Positions 1 to 9,185 of a DNA stretch of 64,000 bases are shown here, one piece after another. The stretch comes from Rhizobacter sp. Root404. GTDB taxonomy: Bacteria > Pseudomonadota > Gammaproteobacteria > Burkholderiales > Burkholderiaceae_C. The notes below the pieces were generated by a model that was not told where the DNA came from, searched no databases, and saw only the letters and a program-made list of their open reading frames with translations. Position 1 is the stretch's first letter, and each line of letters opens with the position of its first letter. A program made the position numbers and the translations under genes. The stretch is from assembly GCF_001425865.1 (NCBI RefSeq), contig NZ_LMDS01000001.1, positions 508,507 through 572,506 of the forward strand, in the 5' to 3' direction.

Positions 1-332
1 AGCGCTTTCGCCAGGCCGCCCGGGTCGTCCTGGATCAGTTCCGCGGTGCACGACGCGCCGACCAGCATCGCGGCCGGCTGGAAGCGTGCGTAGGCGTCGC
101 GCGCGGCGTTCTTGAACAGTTCGGCGGTGTCGCCGCCGAGGTCGCGCGCCTGGAAGGTCGTGTAGGTCACCGGCGGGCGCTTCGGCAGCCGCTCGATCAT
201 CGTGAACAGCAGGTCGGCGTAGGTGTCGCCCTGCGGCGCGTGCAGCACGTAGTGAACATCCTGCAGCGCGGTGGCGACGCGCATCGCGCCGACATGCGGC
301 GGGCCTTCGTAGGTCCAGAGGGTGAGCTGCAT
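1..332 (-). CDS. bchB: BchB, light-independent protochlorophyllide reductase subunit B (N-terminal part; cut by window edge)
   Basis: The first 110 codons of BchB are present and the gene continues past the left edge. BchB pairs with BchN to form the NB protein of dark-operative protochlorophyllide oxidoreductase, which reduces ring D of protochlorophyllide with electrons from BchL. The N-terminus [18 protein letters not shown] is typical. Asp36, in the segment [10 protein letters not shown], is the known aspartate ligand of the NB 4Fe-4S cluster, and a cysteine follows in VGASCTAEL. The ATG lies 2 nt after the bchN stop codon, so translation is probably coupled and the genes belong to one bchF-bchN-bchB operon that should continue with bchH, bchL and bchM. 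Confidence 0.95.
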   Translation of the reverse strand, partial: MQLTLWTYEGPPHVGAMRVATALQDVHYVLHAPQGDTYADLLFTMIERLPKRPPVTYTTFQARDLGGDTAELFKNAARDAYARFQPAAMLVGASCTAELIQDDPGGLAKA

Positions 333-334
333 GT

Positions 335-2208
<1,874 letters not shown>

Positions 2209-2214
<6 letters not shown>

Positions 2215-2237
2215 TAAATCAAACGTGACACTATATT
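2209..2237 (+). promoter_or_regulatory. Candidate ppaA-ppsR promoter with PpsR-type site in the spacer
   Basis: Facing the other way from the bchF promoter, TAGACG (2209-2214) and TATATT (2232-2237) are 17 nt apart. Between them lies CGTAAATCAAACGTGACA (2213-2230), one mismatch from TGT-N12-ACA. The segment 2209-2222 also has an intact right half (ATCAA) of an FNR box but a poor left half. A start near 2244 would leave a leader of about 195 nt before ppaA. The rest of this roughly 295-nt intergenic region shows nothing I can name. Confidence 0.4.
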
Positions 2238-2439
2238 GGCGGCAAGGCCACGCGGCGCTGTCAAAGGCGCTAACCCGATTGACGTTGCGCGGGGCCGGCA
2301 GTAGAACTTGTCCCCACGGCGCGCGCGACCACGACGTTGGCGCCCGCCGTTTTCCCGACCATCGCAAACCCAGACGCGGTGGTGGCGCCCGAGGTATCTT
2401 CCCGCGGCGCAACGCCAGAGCATCGCGAGGAGACCGTCG

Positions 2440-3360
2440 ATGGAGAGCAGGCCGCAGGAACATCCGGCACGGGAGGGTTCGACCAGAGGCGGTGCACCGC
2501 CCGACACGAGCCCGCAGGTCTGCGAGGCCGAACCGCCCGGCTTCCGCCAGGCCGACGCGGCCAACGACATGCGCATGTCGCAGCTGGCCCGCACGATCGA
2601 GCAGGAGATCATCCCGCGCCTGATGCTCGCCCACCGCGCGGCCTCCGAGCCGGTCGCCCGGTCCGTCGCGCCGGGCAAGGCGCTCACCGCCGAGGATGTC
2701 GAGCAGTTCGCCAAGCTCGTGCTCGCGCACGACGAGGACGTGGCGTTCGCGACCATCAACACGCTGCGCGCCCGTGACGTCTCGGTCGAGAAGATCTACC
2801 TCGACCTGCTGGCGCCGACCGCGCGCTACCTCGGCAAGCTGTGGGAAGACGACCTGTGCAGCTTCACCGACGTGACGGTCGGCCTCGGCCGGCTGCAGCG
2901 GGTGCTGCGCGAACTCAGCCCGGCGCTGGGTCGCAGCGTGGAGCACCCCGTGCAGGGTCGACGCGTGCTGTTGCTGCCCAGCCCCGGCGAACAGCACACT
3001 TTCGGGCTGGTGATGGTCGCGGAGTTCTTCCGGCGGGCCGGGTGGGACGTGACCGGCGGCGCCTGGGCGGCCGGCGCTGACGCGGCCACGCTGGTCCAGG
3101 CGGAATGGTTCGACGTGATCGGCTTCTCGCTCGGCGCCGAGGTGCACCTGCCGCAGTTGACGGCGTCCATCGCGGCCGTCAGGCACGCGGCTTGCAACCA
3201 GGACATCGCGATCCTGGTGGGTGGCCCGCTGTTCGGCGTTCATCCCGAGTTCGTCGGGCAGGTGGGTGCGGACGGCATGACAATAGACGGGCGCGAAGCA
3301 CCGTCGCTCGCCGAAGGCCTGATCGTCGGCCTGGCGCGGCCGCACGAGTCCCACGGTTGA
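2440..3360 (+). CDS. ppaA: PpaA/AerR-type cobalamin-binding antirepressor of PpsR
   Basis: A 306-residue protein of the PpaA/AerR family, which binds a cobalamin and relieves PpsR/CrtJ repression of photosynthesis genes in light or low oxygen. The C-terminal half is a B12-binding fold. It holds GEQHTFG, matching the E-x-H-x-x-G cobalamin motif with His186 as likely cobalt ligand, followed by the strand and loop pieces WFDVIGFSLGAEVHLPQL and ILVGGPLFG. The open frame starts at 2308, but the ATG at 2440 has GCGAGGAGA upstream at suitable spacing, while the preceding 44 codons are arginine-rich and look non-coding. ppsR follows 81 nt later on the same strand, the usual antirepressor-repressor pairing. 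Confidence 0.88.
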   Translation: MESRPQEHPAREGSTRGGAPPDTSPQVCEAEPPGFRQADAANDMRMSQLARTIEQEIIPRLMLAHRAASEPVARSVAPGKALTAEDVEQFAKLVLAHDEDVAFATINTLRARDVSVEKIYLDLLAPTARYLGKLWEDDLCSFTDVTVGLGRLQRVLRELSPALGRSVEHPVQGRRVLLLPSPGEQHTFGLVMVAEFFRRAGWDVTGGAWAAGADAATLVQAEWFDVIGFSLGAEVHLPQLTASIAAVRHAACNQDIAILVGGPLFGVHPEFVGQVGADGMTIDGREAPSLAEGLIVGLARPHESHG

Positions 3361-3441
3361 TGCTCGCTGCGCGCGAGAGCATCCGCCCACGACGAACCAG
3401 AACGAGGATGTGATGCGTCTGCGACCCGGAAAGCTGATTCC

Positions 3442-4899
3442 ATGAGGGAGTTCGAAGCGCCAGCGAAGACGCTGGGCGACCTGAGCGCCGACATGGCCGG
3501 CAAGCTGATCGCGGCCGCCGCGGATGTGGCGTTGATCATCGACGACCAGGGTGTGATCCGGGACCTCGCGTTCGGCAGCGACGACCTGCTGCGCGAGGGC
3601 TACTACGAGTGGCTCGGCAAGCCCTGGGCCGACACTGTCACGGTCGAGAGCCGGCCCAAGGTCGAGGCGCTGCTGCGCGAGTCGCGCGCCAACGCCGCGC
3701 CGCGCTGGCGCCACATCAACCACCCGTCGCTGGACGGGGCCGACCTGCCGCTGTCGTATTCGGCGATCGCGCTGCCCCAGCAGGGCGGGCGCGGCAAGCC
3801 GGGCGTTCGTTCGGTGGTGTTTGGCCGCGACCTGCGCGCCAACGCGGCGTTGCAGCAGCGCCTGATCAGCGCCCAGCAGGCGATGGAGCGCGACTACTGG
3901 CGCCTGCGCCACATGGAGACGCGCTACCGCTCGCTGTTCCAGGTGGCGTCGGAGGCGGTACTGATCCTCGATGCCGTCACCGGCAAGCTCGAGGAGGCCA
4001 ACCCGGCGGCGCTGGCGCTGTTCGGCGTCGAGGCGTCGCGGCCGGGCTGGCTGATCTCCGACAGCTTCGAGGTCGACCCCGGTGCCAAGAACACCGCCAG
4101 CGTGCCGGCGATGCTCGGCCGCGTCAGCGCGACCGGCCACGTCGAGAGCGTCGGCGCGCGGCTGAAGGGGCAGGGCGAGATGCGCGTGTCGGCCTCGCTG
4201 TTCCGTCAGGAGAAGACAGCCCATTTGCTGGTGCGCGTGTCCCCGCTCGACACCGCGATCCGCACCGGCGGCGGCAGCGCCGGCCAGAGCGCGCTGATGA
4301 AGTTGATCGAAGGCGCGCCCGATGCGTTCGTCGTGACCGACCTCGACGGCCTGATCATGACGGCGAATCACGCGTTCCTCGACCTGGCGGAGCTGGCCAC
4401 CGAGACGCAAGTGCGCGGCCAGTCGCTCGAGCGCTGGCTCGGCCGCACCGGCGTCGACCTGAACGTGCTGATCACCAACCTGCGCCAGCGCGGCGCGGTG
4501 CGCCTGTTCGCCACCGTGATGCGCGGCGAGTACGGCGCCTCGACCGAGGTCGAGATCTCCGGCGTCGCCGTCACCGAGGGCGAGCAGCCCTGCCTGGGCT
4601 TCACGATCCGCGACGTCAGCCGGCGTCTCGTCGCCGAGGTGCGCACCACCGGCACCGGCCGCGAGATGCCGCGTTCGGTGGGCCAGATGACCGAGCTGGT
4701 CGGCCGCGTGCCGCTGAAGGACATCGTGCGCGACACCACCGACCTGATCGAGCAGCTGTGCATCGAGGCGGCGCTCGAGCTCACCCACGACAACCGGGCC
4801 TCGGCTGCGGAGATGCTGGGCCTGTCGCGCCAGAGCCTGTACGTGAAGCTGCGGCGCTTCAACATCGGCGACCTGACGCCCGTGCCGGGCGAAGAGTGA
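3442..4899 (+). CDS. ppsR: PpsR/CrtJ, redox-responsive repressor of photosynthesis genes
   Basis: A 485-residue regulator with three PAS-like regions (roughly 20-130, 150-260 and 285-395) and a C-terminal Fis-type helix-turn-helix, ASAAEMLGLSRQSLYVKLRR. PpsR binds TGT-N12-ACA palindromes and represses bch, crt and puf genes under oxygen, and such palindromes occur at several promoters in this window. Only two cysteines exist, Cys384 and Cys440. Cys440 lies at the start of the HTH (EQLCIEAALEL) like the redox-active Cys420/424 of Rhodobacter proteins. The PAS-domain cysteine of those proteins (Cys249/251) has no counterpart. A GGAAAG stretch precedes the ATG. It is preceded by ppaA and followed by bchG. 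Confidence 0.95.
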   Translation: MREFEAPAKTLGDLSADMAGKLIAAAADVALIIDDQGVIRDLAFGSDDLLREGYYEWLGKPWADTVTVESRPKVEALLRESRANAAPRWRHINHPSLDGADLPLSYSAIALPQQGGRGKPGVRSVVFGRDLRANAALQQRLISAQQAMERDYWRLRHMETRYRSLFQVASEAVLILDAVTGKLEEANPAALALFGVEASRPGWLISDSFEVDPGAKNTASVPAMLGRVSATGHVESVGARLKGQGEMRVSASLFRQEKTAHLLVRVSPLDTAIRTGGGSAGQSALMKLIEGAPDAFVVTDLDGLIMTANHAFLDLAELATETQVRGQSLERWLGRTGVDLNVLITNLRQRGAVRLFATVMRGEYGASTEVEISGVAVTEGEQPCLGFTIRDVSRRLVAEVRTTGTGREMPRSVGQMTELVGRVPLKDIVRDTTDLIEQLCIEAALELTHDNRASAAEMLGLSRQSLYVKLRRFNIGDLTPVPGEE

Positions 4900-4925
4900 C
4901 CGAAATCCGGGGTTGACACTTTGAG

Positions 4926-4943
4926 TGTAAATCCAGGTTGACG
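4926..4943 (+). promoter_or_regulatory. PpsR-type site upstream of bchG
   Basis: TGTAAATCCAGGTTGACG is one base from TGT-N12-ACA and resembles the perfect site before bchC (TGTAAATCAAGATTGACA). As at bchC, its right half forms a -35-like hexamer (TTGACG, 4938-4943). The hexamer 17 nt further on (CAGTAT) is a poor -10. If it is used, transcription would start at about the bchG ATG. A TTGACA at 4913-4918 has no matching -10. Confidence 0.5.
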
Positions 4944-4972
4944 ACTCCGGGTGTCAGGCGCAGTATGTCTGC

Positions 4973-5848
4973 ATGGCCCGACCCGCTCTGTCCGCTGTCG
5001 CGGAGCTGCTCAAACCGATCACCTGGTTCCCGCCGATGTGGGCGTTCGGCTGCGGCGTCGTGGCGTCGGGCGTCGCCACCGAAGGGCGCTGGCCGCTGAT
5101 CCTGGTCGGCGTGCTGCTGGCAGGGCCGCTGGTCTGCGCGAGCAGCCAGGCGGTCAACGACTGGTTCGACCGGCATGTCGATGCGATCAACGAGCCGCAG
5201 CGGCCGATCCCGTCCGGTCGCATGCCCGGGCGCTGGGGCCTGGGGATCGCGATCCTGTGGACACTGCTGTCGCTGGTGGTCGCCGCCTTCCTCGGCCCGT
5301 GGGGCTTTGCCGCCGGGCTGGTCGGCCTGCTGCTGGCCTGGGCCTACAGCGCGCCGCCGCTGCGCCTGAAGCAGAACGGCTGGTGGGGCAACGCGGCCTG
5401 CGGCCTGTGCTACGAAGGCCTGGCGTGGGTCACCGGCGCGGCGGTGATGGCCGGCGGGGCCATGCCGGAGCTGCGCTCGCTCGCGCTGGCGCTGCTCTAC
5501 AGCGTCTCGGCCCACGGGATCATGACGCTGAACGATTTCAAGTCGGTCGAAGGCGATCGGCAGATGGGCATCGCGTCGCTGCCGGTGCAGCTCGGCGTGC
5601 AATCGGCCGCACGCACCGCGTGCTGGGTGATGATCCTGCCGCAGCTGTGCGTGACGGGGTTGCTTGTCGCATGGCAGCAGCCGCTGCACGCGGTGGCGGT
5701 GGCCGCGCTGATTGCGCTGCAGCTGGTGCTGATGCGCCGCTTCCTGCAGCAGCCGAGCGAGCGCGCCGTCTGGTACAGCGGCTTCGGCGTGCCGCTGTTC
5801 GTGATCGGGATGATGGTCAGCGCCTTCGCGCTGCGGGGCGCGGCATGA
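4973..5848 (+). CDS. bchG: BchG, bacteriochlorophyll synthase (geranylgeranyl/phytyl transferase)
   Basis: A 291-residue UbiA-type polyprenyltransferase that esterifies bacteriochlorophyllide a with a C20 isoprenoid tail in the inner membrane. The diphosphate-binding motif is clear in NDWFDRHVDAINEPQRPIPS, with a second aspartate region at TLNDFKSVEGDRQMG, among about eight hydrophobic segments. No convincing ribosome-binding site precedes the ATG. It is the only start consistent with the family N-terminus (LLKPITWFPPMWAFGCG). It overlaps bch2 by 4 nt (ATGA) and belongs to a bchG-bch2-bchP-tspO-orf-hemA run. Confidence 0.96.
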   Translation: MARPALSAVAELLKPITWFPPMWAFGCGVVASGVATEGRWPLILVGVLLAGPLVCASSQAVNDWFDRHVDAINEPQRPIPSGRMPGRWGLGIAILWTLLSLVVAAFLGPWGFAAGLVGLLLAWAYSAPPLRLKQNGWWGNAACGLCYEGLAWVTGAAVMAGGAMPELRSLALALLYSVSAHGIMTLNDFKSVEGDRQMGIASLPVQLGVQSAARTACWVMILPQLCVTGLLVAWQQPLHAVAVAALIALQLVLMRRFLQQPSERAVWYSGFGVPLFVIGMMVSAFALRGAA

Positions 5849-7188
5849 CCCGCGGCGCCTTCGGCTGGGTGGCGATCGCGCGGCTCGGGCTGGTGCAGGC
5901 CTGCCTCGGCGCGGTGGTCGTGATGACGACCTCGACGCTGAACCGCGTGATGGTCGTCGAGCTCGCATTGCCCGCACTGCTGCCGGGCTTCCTCGTCGCG
6001 ATGCACTACCTGGTGCAGGTCGCGCGCCCGCGCATGGGCTACGGCTCGGACATCGGTCGGCGCCGCACGCCGTGGATCGTCGGCGGCATGGCCGTGCTCG
6101 CGTTCGGCGGCGCGCTCGCCGCGGTCGCGATCGCGTGGATGGGCAGCGAACGGTCCGCCGGCATCGCGCTCGCCATCGTTGCGTTCCTGCTGATCGGCCT
6201 CGGCGTCAGCGCGTGCGGCACGTCGCTGCTGGTCTTGCTCGCCAAGCGGGTCGAGGCGCCGCGGCGCGCGGCCGCCGCGACCACGGTGTGGCTGATGATG
6301 ATCGTCGGCTTCGCGGTCACCGCCGGCGTCGCGGGCAGGCTGCTCGATCCGTACTCGCCGGCGCGGCTGATCGCGGTCACCGCGGGCGTGTCGGTGCTCG
6401 CGGTGCTGCTCACGCTGGTCGCGACCTGGCGCCTCGAGGGCGCGGCCGCGCCGGACGTCGAACCTGCCGAAGCCACCGAACGCGGCGCGCCGAAGCCGGC
6501 GTTCCGCGAGGCCCTCGCGCAGGTCTGGGCCGAACCGGTGGCCCGGCACTTCACGCTCTTCGTGTTCATCTCGATGCTGGCCTACAGCGCGCAGGACCTG
6601 ATCCTCGAGCCCTTCGCCGGCAGTGTGTTCGGCTTCACGCCGGGGCAGTCGACCGGGCTGTCGGGTGTCCAGCACGCCGGCGTGCTCGTGGGCATGCTGG
6701 CCGCGGCCTTCGCCGGGCGCGGCACGCGCTTCGGCTCGCTGCGGACGTGGCAGATCGGTGGCTGCCTTGTCTCGGCGCTGATGCTGCTCGGGCTGGTCGC
6801 GGCCGGCGTCGTCGGCCCGGCGTGGCCGTTCAGGGCCAACGTGTTCGCGCTCGGCGTCGCCAACGGCGCGTTCTCGATCGCCGCGATCGCCTCGATGATG
6901 CGGCTCGCCGGAGAGGGCCGACACGCCCGCGAAGGCACGCGCATGGGGCTCTGGGGCGCCGCGCAGGCGGTGGCGTTCGGCCTCGGCGGGCTGGTCGGTA
7001 CCGCCGCGAGCGACCTCGCGCGCTGGCTGATCGGCACGCCGGCCCATGCGTATGCGGCGGTGTTCGCCTTCGAGGCTCTGCTGTTCGTCGCGGCGGCGGC
7101 GCTTGCCGCCCAGCTCGGACGTTCCGTCGCGGTCGCATCGTCGGCACCGCGCCGTCCCGAAGGCCAGCCGGCCCTGCAAGCAAGGTGA
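5845..7188 (+). CDS. PucC-family major facilitator protein (Bch2/ORF428 type)
   Basis: A 447-residue, roughly twelve-helix protein of the BCD/PucC branch of the major facilitator superfamily, usually coded between bchG and bchP and called bch2 or ORF428. The family is thought to help deliver bacteriochlorophyll to, or assemble, light-harvesting complexes, though the transported substrate is unproven. Diagnostic stretches are QVARPRMGYGSDIGRRRTPW near residue 60 and VEAPRRAAAATTVWLMMIVG. The ATG overlaps the bchG stop codon by 4 nt and bchP begins 5 nt after its end. Confidence 0.88.
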   Translation: MTRGAFGWVAIARLGLVQACLGAVVVMTTSTLNRVMVVELALPALLPGFLVAMHYLVQVARPRMGYGSDIGRRRTPWIVGGMAVLAFGGALAAVAIAWMGSERSAGIALAIVAFLLIGLGVSACGTSLLVLLAKRVEAPRRAAAATTVWLMMIVGFAVTAGVAGRLLDPYSPARLIAVTAGVSVLAVLLTLVATWRLEGAAAPDVEPAEATERGAPKPAFREALAQVWAEPVARHFTLFVFISMLAYSAQDLILEPFAGSVFGFTPGQSTGLSGVQHAGVLVGMLAAAFAGRGTRFGSLRTWQIGGCLVSALMLLGLVAAGVVGPAWPFRANVFALGVANGAFSIAAIASMMRLAGEGRHAREGTRMGLWGAAQAVAFGLGGLVGTAASDLARWLIGTPAHAYAAVFAFEALLFVAAAALAAQLGRSVAVASSAPRRPEGQPALQAR

Positions 7189-7193
7189 TCGCC

Positions 7194-8399
7194 ATGTCCG
7201 ATGTAGAAACCTTCGATGTCGTCGTGATCGGCGGCGGCCCGGCCGGTGCCACTGCGGCCCACGACCTGGCGCGTGCCGGGCGCTCGGTGCTGCTGCTCGA
7301 CCGCGCGGGGCGCACCAAGCCGTGCGGCGGCGCGATCCCGCCGCGGCTGATCAAGGACTTCGGCATTCCGGACGCCTTGCTCGTCGCGCGCGCGACCGCG
7401 GCGCGCATGGTCTCGCCGAAGGACCGCAAGGTCGACATCCCGATCGACAACGGCTTCGTCGGCATGGTCGACCGCGACCAGTTCGACGAATGGCTGCGCG
7501 AACGCGCGGCGGGCAGTGGCGCGCAGCGGCGGATCGGCGACTTCGACCGGATCACGCGCGATGCCGACGGCCTCAGCGTCGTGCACTTCGAGCAGCCGTC
7601 GCCGACCGACCGCCGCGCTCGCGTGCCGGCCCGCGTGCGGGCCCGCGCGATCGTCGGAGCCGACGGCGCGAAGTCGGCCATCGCGCGCCAGACGGTGGAC
7701 GGCGCCGAGCGCACGAAATACGTCTTCGCGTACCACGAGATCCTGCGCACGCCGGCGGCACCGCCAAGTGGGTTCGATCCGTCGCGCTGCGACGTCTACT
7801 ACCGCGGCAGCCTGTCGCCCGATTTCTACGGCTGGGTCTTCCCGCACGGCGACACGATGAGCGTGGGCACCGGCAGCGCCGACAAGGGCTTCTCGCTGCG
7901 CACCGCGGTCGGCGGCCTGCGCCAGGCGGCGGGGCTGGTGGGCGCCGAGACACTGCGCCGCGAGGGCGCGCCGATCCCGATGAAGCCGCTGCCGCGCTGG
8001 GACAACGGCCGCGACGTGGTGCTCGCCGGCGACGCTGCAGGCGTGGTCGCGCCCGCATCGGGCGAGGGCATCTACTACGCGATGTTCGGCGGCCGGCTCG
8101 CCGCCGAGGCGGTCGAGGCGCTGCTCGCGACCGGCGACGTGCGCTCGCTCGCGCTGGCCCGCAAGCGCTTCATGAAGGCGCACGGCACCGTGTTCCGCGT
8201 GCTCGGCGTCATGCAGTGGTTCTGGTATTCCAGCGACCGGCTGCGCGAGCGCTTCGTCTCGATCTGCCAGGACCGTGACGTGCAGCAGCTGACCTTCGAG
8301 TCGTACATGAACAAGGAACTGGTGCGGCGCAAGAAGCTGGCCCATGTGCGCATCTTCTTCAAGGACCTGGCGCACCTGTTCGGGGTGGCGCGTGTATGA
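7194..8399 (+). CDS. bchP: BchP, geranylgeranyl (bacterio)chlorophyll reductase
   Basis: A 401-residue flavoprotein that reduces the geranylgeranyl tail of bacteriochlorophyll to phytyl in three NADPH-dependent steps. The N-terminus has an FAD-binding Rossmann motif, VVIGGGPAGATAAHDLA, then RTKPCGGAIPPRL, a family signature. The second FAD motif is VVLAGDAAGVVAPASGEGI. The ATG chosen is preceded by AAGGTGATCGCC; reading upstream in frame gives only low-complexity sequence from the preceding gene in another frame. The stop overlaps the tspO start by 4 nt. Confidence 0.96.
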   Translation: MSDVETFDVVVIGGGPAGATAAHDLARAGRSVLLLDRAGRTKPCGGAIPPRLIKDFGIPDALLVARATAARMVSPKDRKVDIPIDNGFVGMVDRDQFDEWLRERAAGSGAQRRIGDFDRITRDADGLSVVHFEQPSPTDRRARVPARVRARAIVGADGAKSAIARQTVDGAERTKYVFAYHEILRTPAAPPSGFDPSRCDVYYRGSLSPDFYGWVFPHGDTMSVGTGSADKGFSLRTAVGGLRQAAGLVGAETLRREGAPIPMKPLPRWDNGRDVVLAGDAAGVVAPASGEGIYYAMFGGRLAAEAVEALLATGDVRSLALARKRFMKAHGTVFRVLGVMQWFWYSSDRLRERFVSICQDRDVQQLTFESYMNKELVRRKKLAHVRIFFKDLAHLFGVARV

Positions 8400-8872
8400 G
8401 CCGCTGGCGCCCGATCGCGATCGCCGCGGGCGCGGCCCTGCTGGTGGCCGTGCTCGGCGCGCTGATGACCGACCTGGGCCTGTGGTACGCGAGCCTGAAG
8501 CAGCCGCCGTGGAAGCCGCCCGACTGGGCCTTCGGTCCGATCTGGACGACGATCTTCGCGCTGGCCGCCGCCGCCGGCGTGATCGGCTGGCGCCGCGCGC
8601 CGTCGCGCGCGCAGCGCGAAGGGATGCTGGTGCTGTTCGCGGCCAACGGCCTCCTGAACGTGTTCTGGAGCCTGCTGTACTTCCGCCTGCACCGGCCCGA
8701 CTGGTCGCTCTGGGAGGTGCCGTTCCTGTGGCTGTCGGTGCTGGCGCTGATCCTGCTGCTCGCGCGTTTCGCGAAGCCCGCGGCCTGGCTGCTCGCGCCG
8801 TACCTGGCGTGGGTCGCGATCGCGGCGGCATTGAACTGGCAGACCGTGAAGCTGAACGGTCCGTTCGGCTGA
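8396..8872 (+). CDS. tspO: TspO/MBR family tryptophan-rich sensory protein
   Basis: A 158-residue, five-helix outer-membrane TspO homologue, also named CrtK in PGCs. It is tryptophan-rich and carries SLKQPPWKPPDWAFGPIW and NGLLNVFWSLLYF, both typical. In Rhodobacter TspO negatively modulates photosynthesis gene expression in response to oxygen and can bind tetrapyrroles. The same role is inferred here from its place between bchP and hemA. Its ATG overlaps the bchP stop (ATGA). Confidence 0.93.
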   Translation: MSRWRPIAIAAGAALLVAVLGALMTDLGLWYASLKQPPWKPPDWAFGPIWTTIFALAAAAGVIGWRRAPSRAQREGMLVLFAANGLLNVFWSLLYFRLHRPDWSLWEVPFLWLSVLALILLLARFAKPAAWLLAPYLAWVAIAAALNWQTVKLNGPFG

Positions 8873-8882
8873 GGAGAACCGC

Positions 8883-9185
8883 TTGATCGACGCCGCTGTC
8901 ATCGCGCCGCTCATCGACCTGGTGATCGCGTTCACCGTCGTCGAAGGCGCGGCCCTCGCGCTCTACCGCCGCGTCAGCGGCAAGGGGGTCGCGCCGCGCG
9001 ACTTCGCGCTGAACCTGGTCTCGGGCCTGTGCCTGATGCTTGCGCTGCGCAGCCTGGCACAGGATGCCGGCGCGGCGTGGACGGCGGCGTGGCTGCTGGC
9101 CGCGGGCCTCGCGCACGGCAGCGATCTGCTGCTGCGCTGGCGCCGCGACGCGCGCCCCGCGCGCACCCAACGGGTGATCGCATGA
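8883..9185 (+). CDS. Small membrane protein of unknown function between tspO and hemA
   Basis: A 100-residue protein with about three hydrophobic helices (near 8-26, 42-60 and 66-84) and a basic tail. I do not recognise a named family. The start is a TTG at 8883, supported by a strong GAGGAG (8871-8876) 6 nt upstream and by the absence of any in-frame ATG nearby. The stop overlaps the hemA ATG by 4 nt, so it is probably translated as part of the operon. Context suggests a link with tetrapyrrole supply or membrane insertion, but nothing in the sequence proves it. Confidence 0.75.
   Translation: MIDAAVIAPLIDLVIAFTVVEGAALALYRRVSGKGVAPRDFALNLVSGLCLMLALRSLAQDAGAAWTAAWLLAAGLAHGSDLLLRWRRDARPARTQRVIA

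Noticed and set aside
4913..4918. TTGACA as an independent bchG promoter
   Set aside because: No -10-like hexamer lies 16-18 nt downstream; the PpsR-overlapped TTGACG is the better, though still weak, candidate.
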